A stretch of DNA of 49,886 nt from Treponema sp. UBA3862 (GTDB lineage: Bacteria > Spirochaetota > Spirochaetia > Treponematales > Treponemataceae): assembly GCA_002392405.1 (NCBI GenBank), contig DGGY01000017.1, forward strand, positions 1-49,886. Reading direction: 5' to 3'. How positions within the stretch are numbered: the stretch's first letter is position 1; every line of letters starts with the position of its first letter. Under the pieces are notes generated by a model. That model saw nothing but the letters and a program-made list of their open reading frames with translations. It ran no database searches and was not told where the DNA came from. Positions 26,269 to 37,200 of the stretch are shown here, one piece after another. Position numbers and translations under genes: made by a program.

Positions 26269-27558
26269 TTAAAGTCCAAGCAGTTTTCTTGCTTCGATAT
26301 AATCAGCAATACCCTGTGCAACTTTTTTAGCTTCACGCATAGCAAGTACAACAGTTGCAGGCTTATGTACAACGTCACCGCCGGCAAATACGCCTTTTTT
26401 AGTAGTCATACCATACGGTTTCTGCTGGGTAATAACATAGCCCGATTCATCAGCATCAATTCCGCTTGTTGTGGAAATAACGCGTCCTGCAGGTTTAGAA
26501 CCTACTGCGATCAGAACTTTGTCAGCAGGAATTACTTTTTCTCCTTCAGGAGTAGAAACTTTAAGTCCTGTTACCTTACCGTTTTCACCTGTTACTTCAA
26601 CAGGAGTATTCTGCCACTGGAAAACAACGCCGTCATTTACACAGCCGTCATATTCTGCACGGGCTGCCTTCATTTCGTTTATTGTTTTACGGTAGCAGTC
26701 AGTTACTGAAGAAGCCTTAAGCATAACAGCAGTACGGCAGGCATCCATTGCAACATTTCCGGCACCGATAACGATTACTTTATCCCCTTCTTCTACAGGA
26801 ACTTCAGAACGGTCAACTTTGCCGTCAAGATACAGACGGTTCATTCTTAAAAGATAAGTTGACTGAATTACGCCCTTAAGGTCTTCACCAGGGATTCCAA
26901 GTCCTTTGGCAACGGCAGTTCCGGTTCCGATAAATACTGCATCAAAACCGTCTTCAAACATTTTGTCAATTGTGATGTCATTTCCAACCATTGTGTTGCA
27001 TACAAATGTTACACCAAGAGCTTCAATGTTTTTAATTTCACGGCGTACAACTTCTTTTGGAAGACGGAATTCAGGAATACCGTAGAGAAGAACACCGCCC
27101 GGCTCACCTTCACCTTCATAAACTACAACTTCATAACCTTTGCGTGCAAGATCACCTGCAACAGTAAGGCCTGCAGGACCAGATCCGATTACTGCAACTT
27201 TTCCGTTATTTTTTGCTACAGGTTTTTCTGCTGAAAGCTGGTTTTCTGAATAAAAATCAGCAATAAACTTTTCTATACGGCCGATTTTAATACCTTTTCC
27301 GGCCTTAGCAAGAACACAATGTCCTTCACACTGATTTTCATGCGGGCAGACACGGCCGCAGATTGCAGGAAGATTACTCTTCTGCGAAATAATTCTATAT
27401 GCTTCGCCCATATTGCCCTGAGCAAGTGCATGATTAAACTGAGGGATTTCATTTTCAATCGGACAACCTGTCCGGCATAATGGTTTTGGACAATTAAGAC
27501 AGCGTCTGGCTTCTGCAACAGCTTCGGCTATTGTATAGCCTGGAACTTCTTCCTTCAT
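26269..27558 (-). CDS. gltA: Glutamate synthase small-subunit-type NADPH oxidoreductase
   Basis: A 429-residue flavoprotein of the GltD/NfnB family. Eight cysteines near the N-terminus (20, 23, 28, 32 and 67, 71, 77, 81) can bind two [4Fe-4S] clusters; then come the FAD motif GSGPAGL (125-131) and the NADPH motif GAGNVAMD near 267. Proteins of this homotetrameric type are annotated as NADPH-dependent glutamate synthase, but the same fold is the large subunit of electron-bifurcating Nfn transhydrogenase. No GltB-type amidotransferase or NfnA is adjacent, so the acceptor is open. The N-terminus is 20-30 residues shorter than usual. AGAGG lies ten bases before the ATG. Confidence 0.88.
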   Translation of the reverse strand: MKEEVPGYTIAEAVAEARRCLNCPKPLCRTGCPIENEIPQFNHALAQGNMGEAYRIISQKSNLPAICGRVCPHENQCEGHCVLAKAGKGIKIGRIEKFIADFYSENQLSAEKPVAKNNGKVAVIGSGPAGLTVAGDLARKGYEVVVYEGEGEPGGVLLYGIPEFRLPKEVVRREIKNIEALGVTFVCNTMVGNDITIDKMFEDGFDAVFIGTGTAVAKGLGIPGEDLKGVIQSTYLLRMNRLYLDGKVDRSEVPVEEGDKVIVIGAGNVAMDACRTAVMLKASSVTDCYRKTINEMKAARAEYDGCVNDGVVFQWQNTPVEVTGENGKVTGLKVSTPEGEKVIPADKVLIAVGSKPAGRVISTTSGIDADESGYVITQQKPYGMTTKKGVFAGGDVVHKPATVVLAMREAKKVAQGIADYIEARKLLGL

Positions 27559-27641
27559 AACTTTTTAACCTCTTTTATAATTCGCGTTTTTCAAATACCG
27601 CGTTAATTTACAGTATACAGTCAAACGCAGATAAAATCAAA

Positions 27642-28469
27642 CTAATCAACCACAAACAGTGTAACCGCCAGAACCTTTTTTATCCCCAGCTGCTTAAGAA
27701 CACAGGCGCAGGCCTCAAGTGTACTTCCTGTAGTCATAACATCGTCTACAAGAATAACCTGCTCAATAGAAGACGCACAGTAACGCTTGAGTACCCTTTC
27801 TTTTTCCAAAGCAAAAGCATTTCTGGCTCCATCCATTCTTTTCTGCCGGCTAAGCTTTTTCTGCTGGTAAGCAGAAAGTCTTTTTAGAAGCGGCAGGACC
27901 TTTATGCCGTAAAGATTTTTCAAATAAAAACACAGTTCATCAACCTGATCCCAGCCCTGTTTTTTTATTTTTTTTGGACGGGGTGGAACTGGAACAACAG
28001 GAAGAGGCTTATTTTTGTCAGGACTTGCTTCTAAGATCTTTTGAAAAGCAAGGCGGGCAAAAAAGGGAGAAAGAGCCCTCTTTTCCTGAATTTTCCAGGC
28101 AAAAAGAAGATTCTTTCTCCACAAACTATAGGGCGCAGCCGGAAAAACACACTCAACCTCAAAAAGAATTCTTTCATTCCTGCACGAAGAACAAATGCCG
28201 TTTTCACTGACAAGTTCCTTTCCGCACACACAGCACTTTAAACTTTCTTTTTTATAGACAAGTTTTTCAGCACAGCTTTTACAGACAGGTAAAATCCCGG
28301 AATTTTTTCCACACCCAAGACAGCTTTCACCACCAAGAAAAAAAACTTCGGTTTTTCTTAAGAAATCTGTAATAAAGAGAAAAATCCTGAACAAAAGCAT
28401 CTTTAATGACGTAAAAGTACATTCATCCACTGCACTATATATATTGTCATCAAAAACTAAATTCGACAC
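27642..28469 (-). CDS. ComF-family phosphoribosyltransferase-like protein
   Basis: A 275-residue ComF-type protein. The N-terminal part has four Cys pairs (about C50/53, C63/66, C80/82, C93/96) that form zinc knuckles; the C-terminal part is a type I phosphoribosyltransferase fold with the PRPP loop VILVDDVMTTGST. In naturally competent bacteria ComF helps internalise transforming DNA as single strands; in others its role is unclear. The start GTG 28469 gives about 49 residues ahead of the first Cys pair; the Met at 28400 is a reasonable alternative. Located directly after mutS on the same strand. Confidence 0.88.
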   Translation of the reverse strand: MSNLVFDDNIYSAVDECTFTSLKMLLFRIFLFITDFLRKTEVFFLGGESCLGCGKNSGILPVCKSCAEKLVYKKESLKCCVCGKELVSENGICSSCRNERILFEVECVFPAAPYSLWRKNLLFAWKIQEKRALSPFFARLAFQKILEASPDKNKPLPVVPVPPRPKKIKKQGWDQVDELCFYLKNLYGIKVLPLLKRLSAYQQKKLSRQKRMDGARNAFALEKERVLKRYCASSIEQVILVDDVMTTGSTLEACACVLKQLGIKKVLAVTLFVVD

Positions 28470-28489
28470 ATTTTTATGATAAAAAAAAT

Positions 28490-28509
28490 AAAAAATGAAT
28501 TGATTTTTT
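28490..28509 (-). terminator. AT-only hairpin between mutS and comF
   Basis: AAAAAAT and ATTTTTT pair around a six-base loop directly after the mutS stop, followed on the minus strand by an eight-T run. It has the shape of a terminator, but its stem has no G-C pair, so it would be weak and may let transcription through to the ComF-like gene. Confidence 0.3.
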
Positions 28510-28510
28510 A

Positions 28511-31177
28511 TTAACGCCCTGACAGTGAAGTTTTCCAGCGTGAGATAAGAGAAAGTGCCTGAAGAGGAGTTAAGTTTTCAGGGTCAGAAGAAAGAATTTC
28601 ATCAAGAACAAGTTCTTCATCTGTAAAAAGCCCAGGAGTATTAGAACTCATATATGATTTTTTGTTTTCTGACTGAGTTTTTGTTTCAAGTGAACTGTCC
28701 ACTACAGGGCGCTCACCTGCTGTATTCTGAATATGCTCAAGAATCTCTGAGGCACGGTTAATTACGCTGTCTGGAACCCCTGCCAGTTTTGCTACATGAA
28801 TACCATAAGAGTTTTCACTGGCACCTTCCTTTATTTTCCTTAAGAAAACAACATCTCCGGCATTTTCAGAAACAGCCATTGAAAGCAGTTTTAGAGCATT
28901 ATGTTCCATTCGTGTCAGTTCGTGATAATGAGTAGCAAAAAGAGTCCTGCATTTAATTGTATTTAAAAGATATTCAGAAATCGCCCAGGCTATTGCAAGA
29001 CCGTCTTCAGTCGAGGTACCGCGTCCGACTTCATCCATAATTACAAGAGATTTTGGTGTTGCCTGACGAAGAATACCCGCAGTTTCAGTCATTTCTACAA
29101 GAAAGGTAGATTCACCGCGCGCAAGATTATCACTTGCACCTACACGGCAGAAAATACGGTCAACTGCACCAATATGAGCCTTAGAAGCAGGAACAAATGA
29201 ACCTGTCTGTGCAAGAAGAGCGATTAAGGCATTCTGTCTTAAATATGTGGATTTACCTGCCATGTTTGGACCTGTAATCAGGGCAAAAGAAGTCTTTAAC
29301 TTTTCGTTAAAATCATCAGAGGCGCATATTTCAAGATCATTAGGAACAAACTCACCGCCAGGAAGATGCATTTCAACTACAGGATGACGACCGTCTTCTA
29401 TTTCAAAACAGCTTGAAGAATCTACCTCAGGGCGTACCCAGTTATGAATTACTGCAGCCCAGGCAAGAGAAGCACAAACATCTGTATAAGAAATTTCCCT
29501 TGAAGTCTGAAGAAGATAAGGAACAAGTGAAGCAATCCTGGAACGCACTTCAATAAAAAGGTCACGCTCAAGACTTACAATTTTTGTTCCGGCCTCATTC
29601 AGTTCGTGTTCAAGTTCCTGAAGGCGCTGCGTTGTATATCGTTCTGCATTTAAAAGTGAACGCCTCATTATAAAATGTGACGGTACCTGCTGAAGTTTTC
29701 CCTTAGTAATTTCAATGTAATAGCCGGCATTATTATTGTTTTTAATCCTTAAATTTGTAATGCCTGTTTTCTGCTTTTCTTCTTCTGCATAATCTTCAAG
29801 AATTTTATTGAAATTATTCTGAACATTACGCCAATGATCAAGTTCCTCTGACCAGCCGTCTTTAATTATCCTTCCTTCAGTAAGGGAGGTAGCAGGATCT
29901 TCAAGTATTGCACTGTCAATGAGATTAATAATTTCCTCTGCCTGTGCCGGCGAAGTTGAAGCAAAATCATAGGAAGAAATAATTGATCTGACATTAAGCC
30001 ACAAAGAAAGTGAAGTTTTTAAGGCCTGAAGATCTTTTGCATGTGCCCTTTCCATTGCGATTCGTCCTGCAAGACGTTCAATATCAAGGACTCCTGAAAA
30101 AGCTTCCCGTACGGCTTCAAGAATTCTTCTGTTATTAACAAAAAGCTCAATATGATCCTGACGTGCCGATATTTTTTTCGGGTCTGTAAGCGGATAGTTA
30201 AGCCAGTTTACAAGCAGTCGTTTTCCCATGGCAGTCTGTGTAAAAGCAACGGTTTCAAGAAGAGAATACTGTCCAGTACCGTCACGAAGATTTGCCGTAA
30301 TTTCAAGATTTCTTCTTGAAGAATCATCCATCACAACAAAATCACAGTCCCTGTAAACTTTTAAAGCACTCACATGGGGAGCAGTTGTAGAAGCAGTTCT
30401 GTTAAGATAATCAAGTAAAAAACCTGCCGGCCCTACTTCCGGGCTGTCTTCAGTAAGATTAAAAGAACGAAGATTAACAGTTCCAAACTGCTTCGTAAGT
30501 CTTTTGTATGAAAGTCCCTGGTCAAAGTTCCAGTCAGGATAATATGAAACGGCCATTTCAGGATTCATCTCAAGAACAGCCTTTACATCCCTGTCATTTT
30601 TCAATTTTTCAGGAAGAAGAAGTTCCCTTGGCCGTGCGCGGCCGGTTTCTTTTGAAAAATTTTCTGCCATGCGGTCTAAGGACCAGCTTGTCGCATAAAA
30701 ATCTGCAGTTGTAACATCTATATAGGCAAAACCAACATCCTTATTCTTTACAAAACAGCTTGCAAGATAATTATTACCGTTTCCGTCAAGATATTCGCTT
30801 TCAACCGCAGTTCCCGGGGTAATGATTTCAACAACCTTACGCTCTGTGAGTCCTTTACCCTTTGCGATTTCTCCAACCTGCTCACAGATTGCAATTTTTT
30901 TACCAAGCCTTAAAAGTCTTGCTATGTAGATTTTTGCTGCATGATAAGGAATGCCGCACATAGGCTGCTGAGCTCTGTGAGTAAGAGTTAAATTTAAAAG
31001 ACGGCTTACTTCAACAGCATCATCATTGAACATCTCATAAAAATCACCTAAACGAAAAAACAATACCTCATCGCGGTGTTCATCCTTGATGGTGAGGTAT
31101 TGAATCATTAAGGGAGTCAGTTCAGTGCTTTCTGAGCGTGTCTGGACAGAGCCTGCTACAACCTTATCTTTTGACAT
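28511..31177 (-). CDS. mutS: DNA mismatch repair protein MutS
   Basis: An 888-residue MutS1. The mismatch-reading Phe-x-Glu motif is in LGDFYEMF near residue 47; the connector, lever and clamp domains follow; the ATPase has Walker A TGPNMAGKST near residue 632 and Walker B VIMDEVGRGTSTEDG. It recognises mispaired bases and starts repair with MutL. Length is normal. The start is five bases after the skp stop, so mutS is the fourth gene of the tamB-bamA-skp-mutS run. Confidence 0.98.
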   Translation of the reverse strand: MSKDKVVAGSVQTRSESTELTPLMIQYLTIKDEHRDEVLFFRLGDFYEMFNDDAVEVSRLLNLTLTHRAQQPMCGIPYHAAKIYIARLLRLGKKIAICEQVGEIAKGKGLTERKVVEIITPGTAVESEYLDGNGNNYLASCFVKNKDVGFAYIDVTTADFYATSWSLDRMAENFSKETGRARPRELLLPEKLKNDRDVKAVLEMNPEMAVSYYPDWNFDQGLSYKRLTKQFGTVNLRSFNLTEDSPEVGPAGFLLDYLNRTASTTAPHVSALKVYRDCDFVVMDDSSRRNLEITANLRDGTGQYSLLETVAFTQTAMGKRLLVNWLNYPLTDPKKISARQDHIELFVNNRRILEAVREAFSGVLDIERLAGRIAMERAHAKDLQALKTSLSLWLNVRSIISSYDFASTSPAQAEEIINLIDSAILEDPATSLTEGRIIKDGWSEELDHWRNVQNNFNKILEDYAEEEKQKTGITNLRIKNNNNAGYYIEITKGKLQQVPSHFIMRRSLLNAERYTTQRLQELEHELNEAGTKIVSLERDLFIEVRSRIASLVPYLLQTSREISYTDVCASLAWAAVIHNWVRPEVDSSSCFEIEDGRHPVVEMHLPGGEFVPNDLEICASDDFNEKLKTSFALITGPNMAGKSTYLRQNALIALLAQTGSFVPASKAHIGAVDRIFCRVGASDNLARGESTFLVEMTETAGILRQATPKSLVIMDEVGRGTSTEDGLAIAWAISEYLLNTIKCRTLFATHYHELTRMEHNALKLLSMAVSENAGDVVFLRKIKEGASENSYGIHVAKLAGVPDSVINRASEILEHIQNTAGERPVVDSSLETKTQSENKKSYMSSNTPGLFTDEELVLDEILSSDPENLTPLQALSLISRWKTSLSGR

Positions 31178-31182
31178 CCGGT

Positions 31183-31698
31183 TTAGTTACCCAGTTCTTT
31201 TATAACGCTGTCTGTAATATCAACAGAAGGACTGTACCATAAAATACCGTTTGCCTGCTGAAGGCTTAAAACAGCAGAAAGACCTTCATTTTCTGCAACT
31301 TTTTCAAGTGTGCTGTAAAGTTTTTTATAAAAAGAATCTGAGTTCTGTAAATTTCTTTTTAAAGATTCAAGTTCAACATTTTTTGCGTTTGTATACTCAG
31401 TAAGGGCATCAGTTTTTCTGGTTATTTCAGCATCAAGACGATTTACCTGTGCTGTATTGGAACTTTTCTGATAATCTACTTTCTGATTTTTCAGGTTCTG
31501 AATTTCTTCAGTACGTTTATTTATTTCATTCTGAAACTCAGCTTTCTTTGATTCATAATTTCTTACCGGCGCTGAATTGCGGAAATAAGCCTGATAAACA
31601 CGTGCTGTATCAACAACACCGAATCTTGTAATCTGCTGGGCAAAAGAAAGGCCAAGTGAAACTAATAAAACTGTACAGAAAGCAGCTGCTTTTTTCAT
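31183..31698 (-). CDS. skp: Periplasmic chaperone Skp/OmpH
   Basis: A 171-residue protein with a cleavable signal peptide (about 1-20, SFA-Q) and a long helical hairpin (about 45-140, rich in Glu, Lys, Asn and Gln). This is the tentacle region of Skp, which holds unfolded outer-membrane proteins in the periplasm. The FGVVDTARVYQAY start is typical of OmpH. It lies 18 bases after bamA and five before mutS, matching the order I recall in T. pallidum (TP0325-TP0328). CGAGG precedes the ATG. Confidence 0.92.
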   Translation of the reverse strand: MKKAAAFCTVLLVSLGLSFAQQITRFGVVDTARVYQAYFRNSAPVRNYESKKAEFQNEINKRTEEIQNLKNQKVDYQKSSNTAQVNRLDAEITRKTDALTEYTNAKNVELESLKRNLQNSDSFYKKLYSTLEKVAENEGLSAVLSLQQANGILWYSPSVDITDSVIKELGN

Positions 31699-31715
31699 TT
31701 CAAAACCTCGTTTGT

Positions 31716-34151
31716 TTATTTATTAGTAATATTAAATGAAAGTACGAACTTCCATTTATCATTCCAGGTTATATTATAATCTTCATCCATCTTGAATGTA
31801 TTTGCAAAAAGGAGACGGAGCGGGAACTGCGGGATTGAAAAACGAAGTCCAGGACCGGTACTGAAATAAAAATCAGTAACGCCAAGATTATTAAACATTT
31901 CGTACGGAGAGTTTTTGACTGCAACTGCATCCCCGAACCAGTCAAGTGCAATAACACCAGGAACTAAAGGCATTCTGAGTTCAAGAATATTACTCCACAT
32001 TGCCCTTCCGCGGTGCTTATTGTAAATGTTTGTCCAGCCTCTTCCATTGAACATACCGTCAACATAAAGCTTACTTGAGTTTCCGATGCCTGTATCAGGT
32101 GTCGGAATAAGTAAACTCATGCCTGAATAAGCGGCAAGAACCATTTTCCAGTTCCAGGTATCAGTTATACCGATGTTAAAAAGAGTAAAGTATTTTTCAA
32201 GTTTTGTATCAGAACGAAGGAAGAATTCATTTTCCCACGGAGTTAGACCATACCAGGTAAGTCTCTGACTTGCAAACCAGCCTTTTGAAGGATCATAGTT
32301 AATGTCACGGTCATCAATTGAGAAGGCTGTCCATATAGAATTCTGTAAGCCCCATTCATTTGCATAATCATAAACTGTAAGGTCGACAGGGGTGTAAATA
32401 TCTTCATCAAAGACATTGTTTAAAAGACTTCCGTTTATACCTGCAGAAAGGGAAATAATAGCCCAAACAGGAGTCCATCTTCTTCCAAGAGAGAAACCAA
32501 GACTCCATACCCACTGCTCATATTCCATGTAATAGTTACTGGTATCAATATTTCCGTTTTTGAGGGTTACAAGACGAAGACATGAATTAGTTGAATGAGA
32601 GAAACTTGTACTGATTGAAGATGATATCGGTTTTCCTAAAAACCAGTTCTGACCGAAGCTTAAAGAAACTGACTGTTCATCAGTTGCTACAGTTGAACTT
32701 GCACTGATTGATCTTCCTGTTCCCTTAAGGTTTGAGTCCTGCCATTTTACAAAAAGCGCAAACGGAAGGTCATCAGGATCAGAAACACCTGAGAAAGTAA
32801 CACCGAATTCAATTGAAGTTGTAGACTGCTCATCAACTGAAAATACAAGATTTACGAGGTTTTCTTCAGAGCCTGGGACTACATCAGGAACGACAGCTGA
32901 GAAGTACTGCAGGTTGTAAAGGTTTCTTAAACCTGTAGTAATTTTTGCCTTGGAGAAAATATCGCCTGTTTCAATCGGGATTTCACGGCGGATAACCTCT
33001 TCCTTGGTTCTGTTATTTCCTTTGATTACAATACTTTCAACATGGCTTCTTACACTTTCCTGAATCTGGAATTCATAAGAAATTACTTTATTGTCACTGT
33101 CTTTATGAGGAACAGGCTGGAAACGGTTTGATGTATAGCCGTTTTCATAATACAAATCAGCAATAGCCATAACTGATTCCTGATATTTTGCCTGATTATA
33201 GACAGCACCAGTCTTAAGTTTTACAAGTGACGAAAGTTTTTCATTAGAGAAAATAATATTTCCCTTAAAGGTAATTCCACCGAATGTATACTGCCCGCCT
33301 TCAACAACTACAAATGTAATTGTAAGGTCGTCACGGTTTTTCTTTTCGTTGTATTTAATTTCTTTTGTTACATCAATAATTTCTGCATCCACATAACCGA
33401 GGTTCTGATAATAAGAAACAACAGCCTGTTTATCTGCTTCAAGTTCTGATTCCTGGAAAGCACCTTTATTGATAAGACCTGCTTCCTTAAGCTGAAGCTT
33501 TCCTTTGAGGGTACGTGTAGAAACAACTTTATTTCCACGGAAATCGATTTTTGAAATTACAGTTGAATGACCTTCGTCAATCTTAAAAGTAATTTCAACG
33601 CCTTTTGTAGTCTGTTTTGTAGAAGCGGTTACTTTTGCGTTAGTAAAACCTTTTCCAAGATAAACATCACGCACTGCCCTTTCATCTACGAGCATTTTGC
33701 TTTCTACAAAGATATCCTTTTCTTTTAAATTTGTAGCTTCCTTGAGTTCTGCGGTTCTAACCTGTCTGTTACCAGAAAAAATAACTTTATATACAGCAGG
33801 TTTTTCAGTTACTGAAAAAACGATTGCAACAGTATTTCTTTTTGCGTCTCCCGGGAGAGCTTCGATATTGATTTCTTCAAAAAGGTCGAGGGCGTAAATA
33901 CGGTCAAGAAGGTCATTAAAGTTGTCATCAGTAAACTTTTTACCGATGAAGCTTCCTGTAATACCGTCAACTTCCTTAGAATCAACACTTTTTAAATTCT
34001 TGAAACTTACAGATTTAATCAGTTTATTGTAATACCAGTCTTCAGCATATTCTGTTTCCTGGTCAGAATCCTGTGCCGTAAGATAAACAGGATTAAAAAA
34101 TGCTGCAAAAGCAAGGACAACAAAAGCGAACTTAAAGCGCTTGAAAGACAT
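31716..34151 (-). CDS. bamA: Outer membrane protein assembly factor BamA
   Basis: An 811-residue Omp85 protein. After a signal peptide (about 1-26) there are several POTRA repeats (about 45-445; I count five), each ending in a short strand such as VAIVFSVTEKP, VEITFKIDEG or LTITFVVVEGG. The C-terminal 360 residues are rich in alternating, aromatic strands that form the outer-membrane barrel; the loop motif FNGRGWTN is a variant of the VRGY/F element. It inserts beta-barrel proteins in the outer membrane. It follows tamB by 75 bases and precedes skp by 17. It is homologous to TP0326 of T. pallidum. Confidence 0.96.
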   Translation of the reverse strand: MSFKRFKFAFVVLAFAAFFNPVYLTAQDSDQETEYAEDWYYNKLIKSVSFKNLKSVDSKEVDGITGSFIGKKFTDDNFNDLLDRIYALDLFEEINIEALPGDAKRNTVAIVFSVTEKPAVYKVIFSGNRQVRTAELKEATNLKEKDIFVESKMLVDERAVRDVYLGKGFTNAKVTASTKQTTKGVEITFKIDEGHSTVISKIDFRGNKVVSTRTLKGKLQLKEAGLINKGAFQESELEADKQAVVSYYQNLGYVDAEIIDVTKEIKYNEKKNRDDLTITFVVVEGGQYTFGGITFKGNIIFSNEKLSSLVKLKTGAVYNQAKYQESVMAIADLYYENGYTSNRFQPVPHKDSDNKVISYEFQIQESVRSHVESIVIKGNNRTKEEVIRREIPIETGDIFSKAKITTGLRNLYNLQYFSAVVPDVVPGSEENLVNLVFSVDEQSTTSIEFGVTFSGVSDPDDLPFALFVKWQDSNLKGTGRSISASSTVATDEQSVSLSFGQNWFLGKPISSSISTSFSHSTNSCLRLVTLKNGNIDTSNYYMEYEQWVWSLGFSLGRRWTPVWAIISLSAGINGSLLNNVFDEDIYTPVDLTVYDYANEWGLQNSIWTAFSIDDRDINYDPSKGWFASQRLTWYGLTPWENEFFLRSDTKLEKYFTLFNIGITDTWNWKMVLAAYSGMSLLIPTPDTGIGNSSKLYVDGMFNGRGWTNIYNKHRGRAMWSNILELRMPLVPGVIALDWFGDAVAVKNSPYEMFNNLGVTDFYFSTGPGLRFSIPQFPLRLLFANTFKMDEDYNITWNDKWKFVLSFNITNK

Positions 34152-34226
34152 AATGACTCCCTAAAAAAAACAGGCTGTCCGCTCAGAAATGTTTTTCAGA
34201 ACCACAGAGTTTTTTAGATATTTATT

Positions 34227-37200
34227 TTAAAATGAGTGTTTCCATGACAATGTAATAGATGTTGAAGGCATCCAGAGGCTCTGTTTTATAGCTTCCAGCT
34301 CAGGAGCAACTCCAAGACGAATATTAACGTAAGGAGAATTCATTTCAAGACCAAATTCAGGCTGGAAGACAAGTCCTTTTGAAGTATCACTGTCTCCGAC
34401 CTTAGTTTCGTCATAACTCCAGTGCATCAGGGCATCAACATACATTGCATTGCCAAAGTACTTACCTACATAAACAGCCGAATTATCAAAAAAGTTACTG
34501 AATGTAATCTGCTTACTGGCAGAATTTTTATCCATACTCTGCTTTACGGCGTTCTGCAGGATATTAGTCCTGATAGAAAATATATCAAAATTAAGGAGTT
34601 CACGCAATGTATTCTCAAGTCCACGGACTACTGTAGCCTGCATGAGATAGTCACCGCCTGCCATTACAAGTGAAGCAGCATTCTGGGCGTCTGCAGAAAT
34701 CACCTGTCCTAAAAGCGCCATAATTTCAGTTTCAGACCTTGCAGGAGTAGACGTAAAATGCGGGTTAAACTGACTTAAAGCCTGTCCTGTTGCAGAAAGA
34801 ATAATCGTAATCTGATTGTTATCCTCGTCACGGCTTCTTGTTTCCGCCCTTACAGTAACACGCGGGTCAAAAAGTTCCTTTGTTTCGTTGAAGGTAACTT
34901 TTCCCTCTTTCATATAGAAGTTTCTGTTGAGCCAGATAATTTCACCGCCGCGAAGATTTACTTCACCGCGGGCACCAAAATCATTTGTTCTTGTATCTAT
35001 GTAAAGTTTTAACGAATTATCAGGAACAATTACGCCTCGAAGAAGAGGATTATAAAGAATCTGCACCCTGTTTTTAACCAGAAGATCCAGGTCTACAATA
35101 TAATCAAATCCGTCAGAGTTTTCAGAAGAATCCTGTGACTCTTTTTCAATAATGACTTCAATGTCTGCTTTTTCACCGATAATCTTTCCGGTAAAAGTGA
35201 CATCATCTTTAGTCATTGCAATATTAAAATTATCAAAACCGCCGTAACCCTTGTAATGAATAAAAGGAAGACCTATATCAACAGGGATATATTCTCCTGA
35301 TGCAGTCTGAATCGGACATTTAAGATAATTTACACCCCAGCGGTCAAATTCAATATCAAGACCTACACTTACAGAATTTTTATCAAGTGTAAATTTAGTA
35401 GGTTTAACGGTAAAGTGTCCCTGTCCAGCCGTCGCAAATACCCTTTCAGACCTGAAAAGTTTTTTTGAAACAAAAGGAACATAAAACTCAGGTTTAGTTA
35501 CGGTAACAGCCCCTGTATATTCAGGGTCAGTGGTAATTCCCGAAATCTTGAGGGCGCCCGCCATAGTACCTGCAGTAAAATTCACATAAGGAATACTTAC
35601 AGCCTGACAGAATCTTCCCATGTCGGCACGGAGATTTTTTGCGTTGAGGTCAAGCTGGTTATTTATGATTGAACCTGTAAGGTCAAAACCAAGAGGCGAA
35701 TCAGGTCCGGATTTTGCAGAAACATATTTACCTTCTGTAATTTCACCTGTAATTCCCCTGCCGCCGCTTGAGATAAAACTGATTTTATCAGGCGTTTTTG
35801 TAATCAGAAGATCAAGTTTCTGACCTGACGGAAAAAAAGAACCTGTCATTTTGTCTGAAGTAAGGGTCAGAAGAATATTGTCTGCCTCGTTTTTGCCCTG
35901 AACAAGACTTTTTACAGAAGCTTTAAGGGGAATTTTAAAATCAAGGTCTAAAAAAGCCCCGGAAATATCAGCGCGGAAATCCCCGGTAAAAGAACGCGGT
36001 TCAAAAAAGGCATTAAAACCGTCTACTTTTATGCTTCCCCAGTTAAGTTTTACATCTGAGGCTGAAAAACCTGAATCATCATAAACAGCAAAACCTTTAG
36101 CAACAGCCTGAGAGCCCCCTATATTTACAGAAGCCTTTAAAAGATTAAGGTTAAAGAACGGATTTGTAAGTGTACCTGTAACAGAAAAATCGGCATTTAC
36201 AGTATTCTCAGAGTTCTGGTCCGACAGAAGCCTTGCAGAAGGAAACTGAACAAGAGAGCCCTGGGCTGAAACATAAAAGTCGTTTTTAAGTGTGACTGCA
36301 TCGAGAACTTTCTTTTCAGGATTTTTCAGTTCAGCATTCAAAGTAATTTTTTCTGAATTAAGAATGCTTTGCGCCGTAAAATCTACCAGAATTGAATCGA
36401 ATATTCCCTCATTTATGTTCCAGACAATATTCATCTTTCCGTCTAAGGCAGAAGCAATATCAGAATATGCCATTTTATTCATTACAAAACCGTAGCGGTT
36501 AACTGAACCCGAGAATGCAAAATGGGGTTTTAATCTTAAAGAGCCATAGGAATCTGCAAAATCAAAATTAGAAATCTCTGCCTCAAAACCGTTTTTAGAA
36601 AAATTAAAGGAAGTTGTAAGGGAAGCAGAAAAAATGTTTTTTCCAAACGCAAGCGGCATTGAAGAAAACTCAAGCGAACCAGAAAAACCTTTTTCAAGAT
36701 TTACCATCGAAGCAAAATTATAGTCACCTGAAATGCTTAAAAACTTCTGCGAACAGGAACCTGACAGGCTGTACGGAAGCGAATTAAGTACGATCTGGGT
36801 ATAAAAATTAAAATCAGAAAGGCCTGAAGAAAAATCAATTCCTGCGCTAACATGAGCCGTATTGTTACCATACTGAAGGTCAAGACCGCTTAAAGTGACA
36901 GTCTGGTTAGAGCCGTCAAGAGAGAAAGTTACAAGTTCTTTTTCCCGCTGTGTGTTTGCCAGAATGAAATAAGGCGAATTGAAGGTAAAACTCTTAAAAT
37001 CAGTCGTAAAATAAAGGTCATCAGAAAAAATCCAGGACTGAAGGCTTTTTGATGCAGAAGATAAAGACGAGGAACTTTCTTCACTCACAAAAAAGGCTGC
37101 AGTGTTTAAAACGCTGTCCAGGAACATATCTTTCATGGAAACATTGGCCTGAACGACACTGTCCCTGCCTTTAATGTAACTTCCGTCAATTCTTCCGTGT

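Noticed and set aside
28041..28241. Short plus-strand frames antisense to the ComF-like gene
   Set aside because: They mirror the lysine-rich segment and zinc knuckles of the ComF-like protein; no independent start signals.
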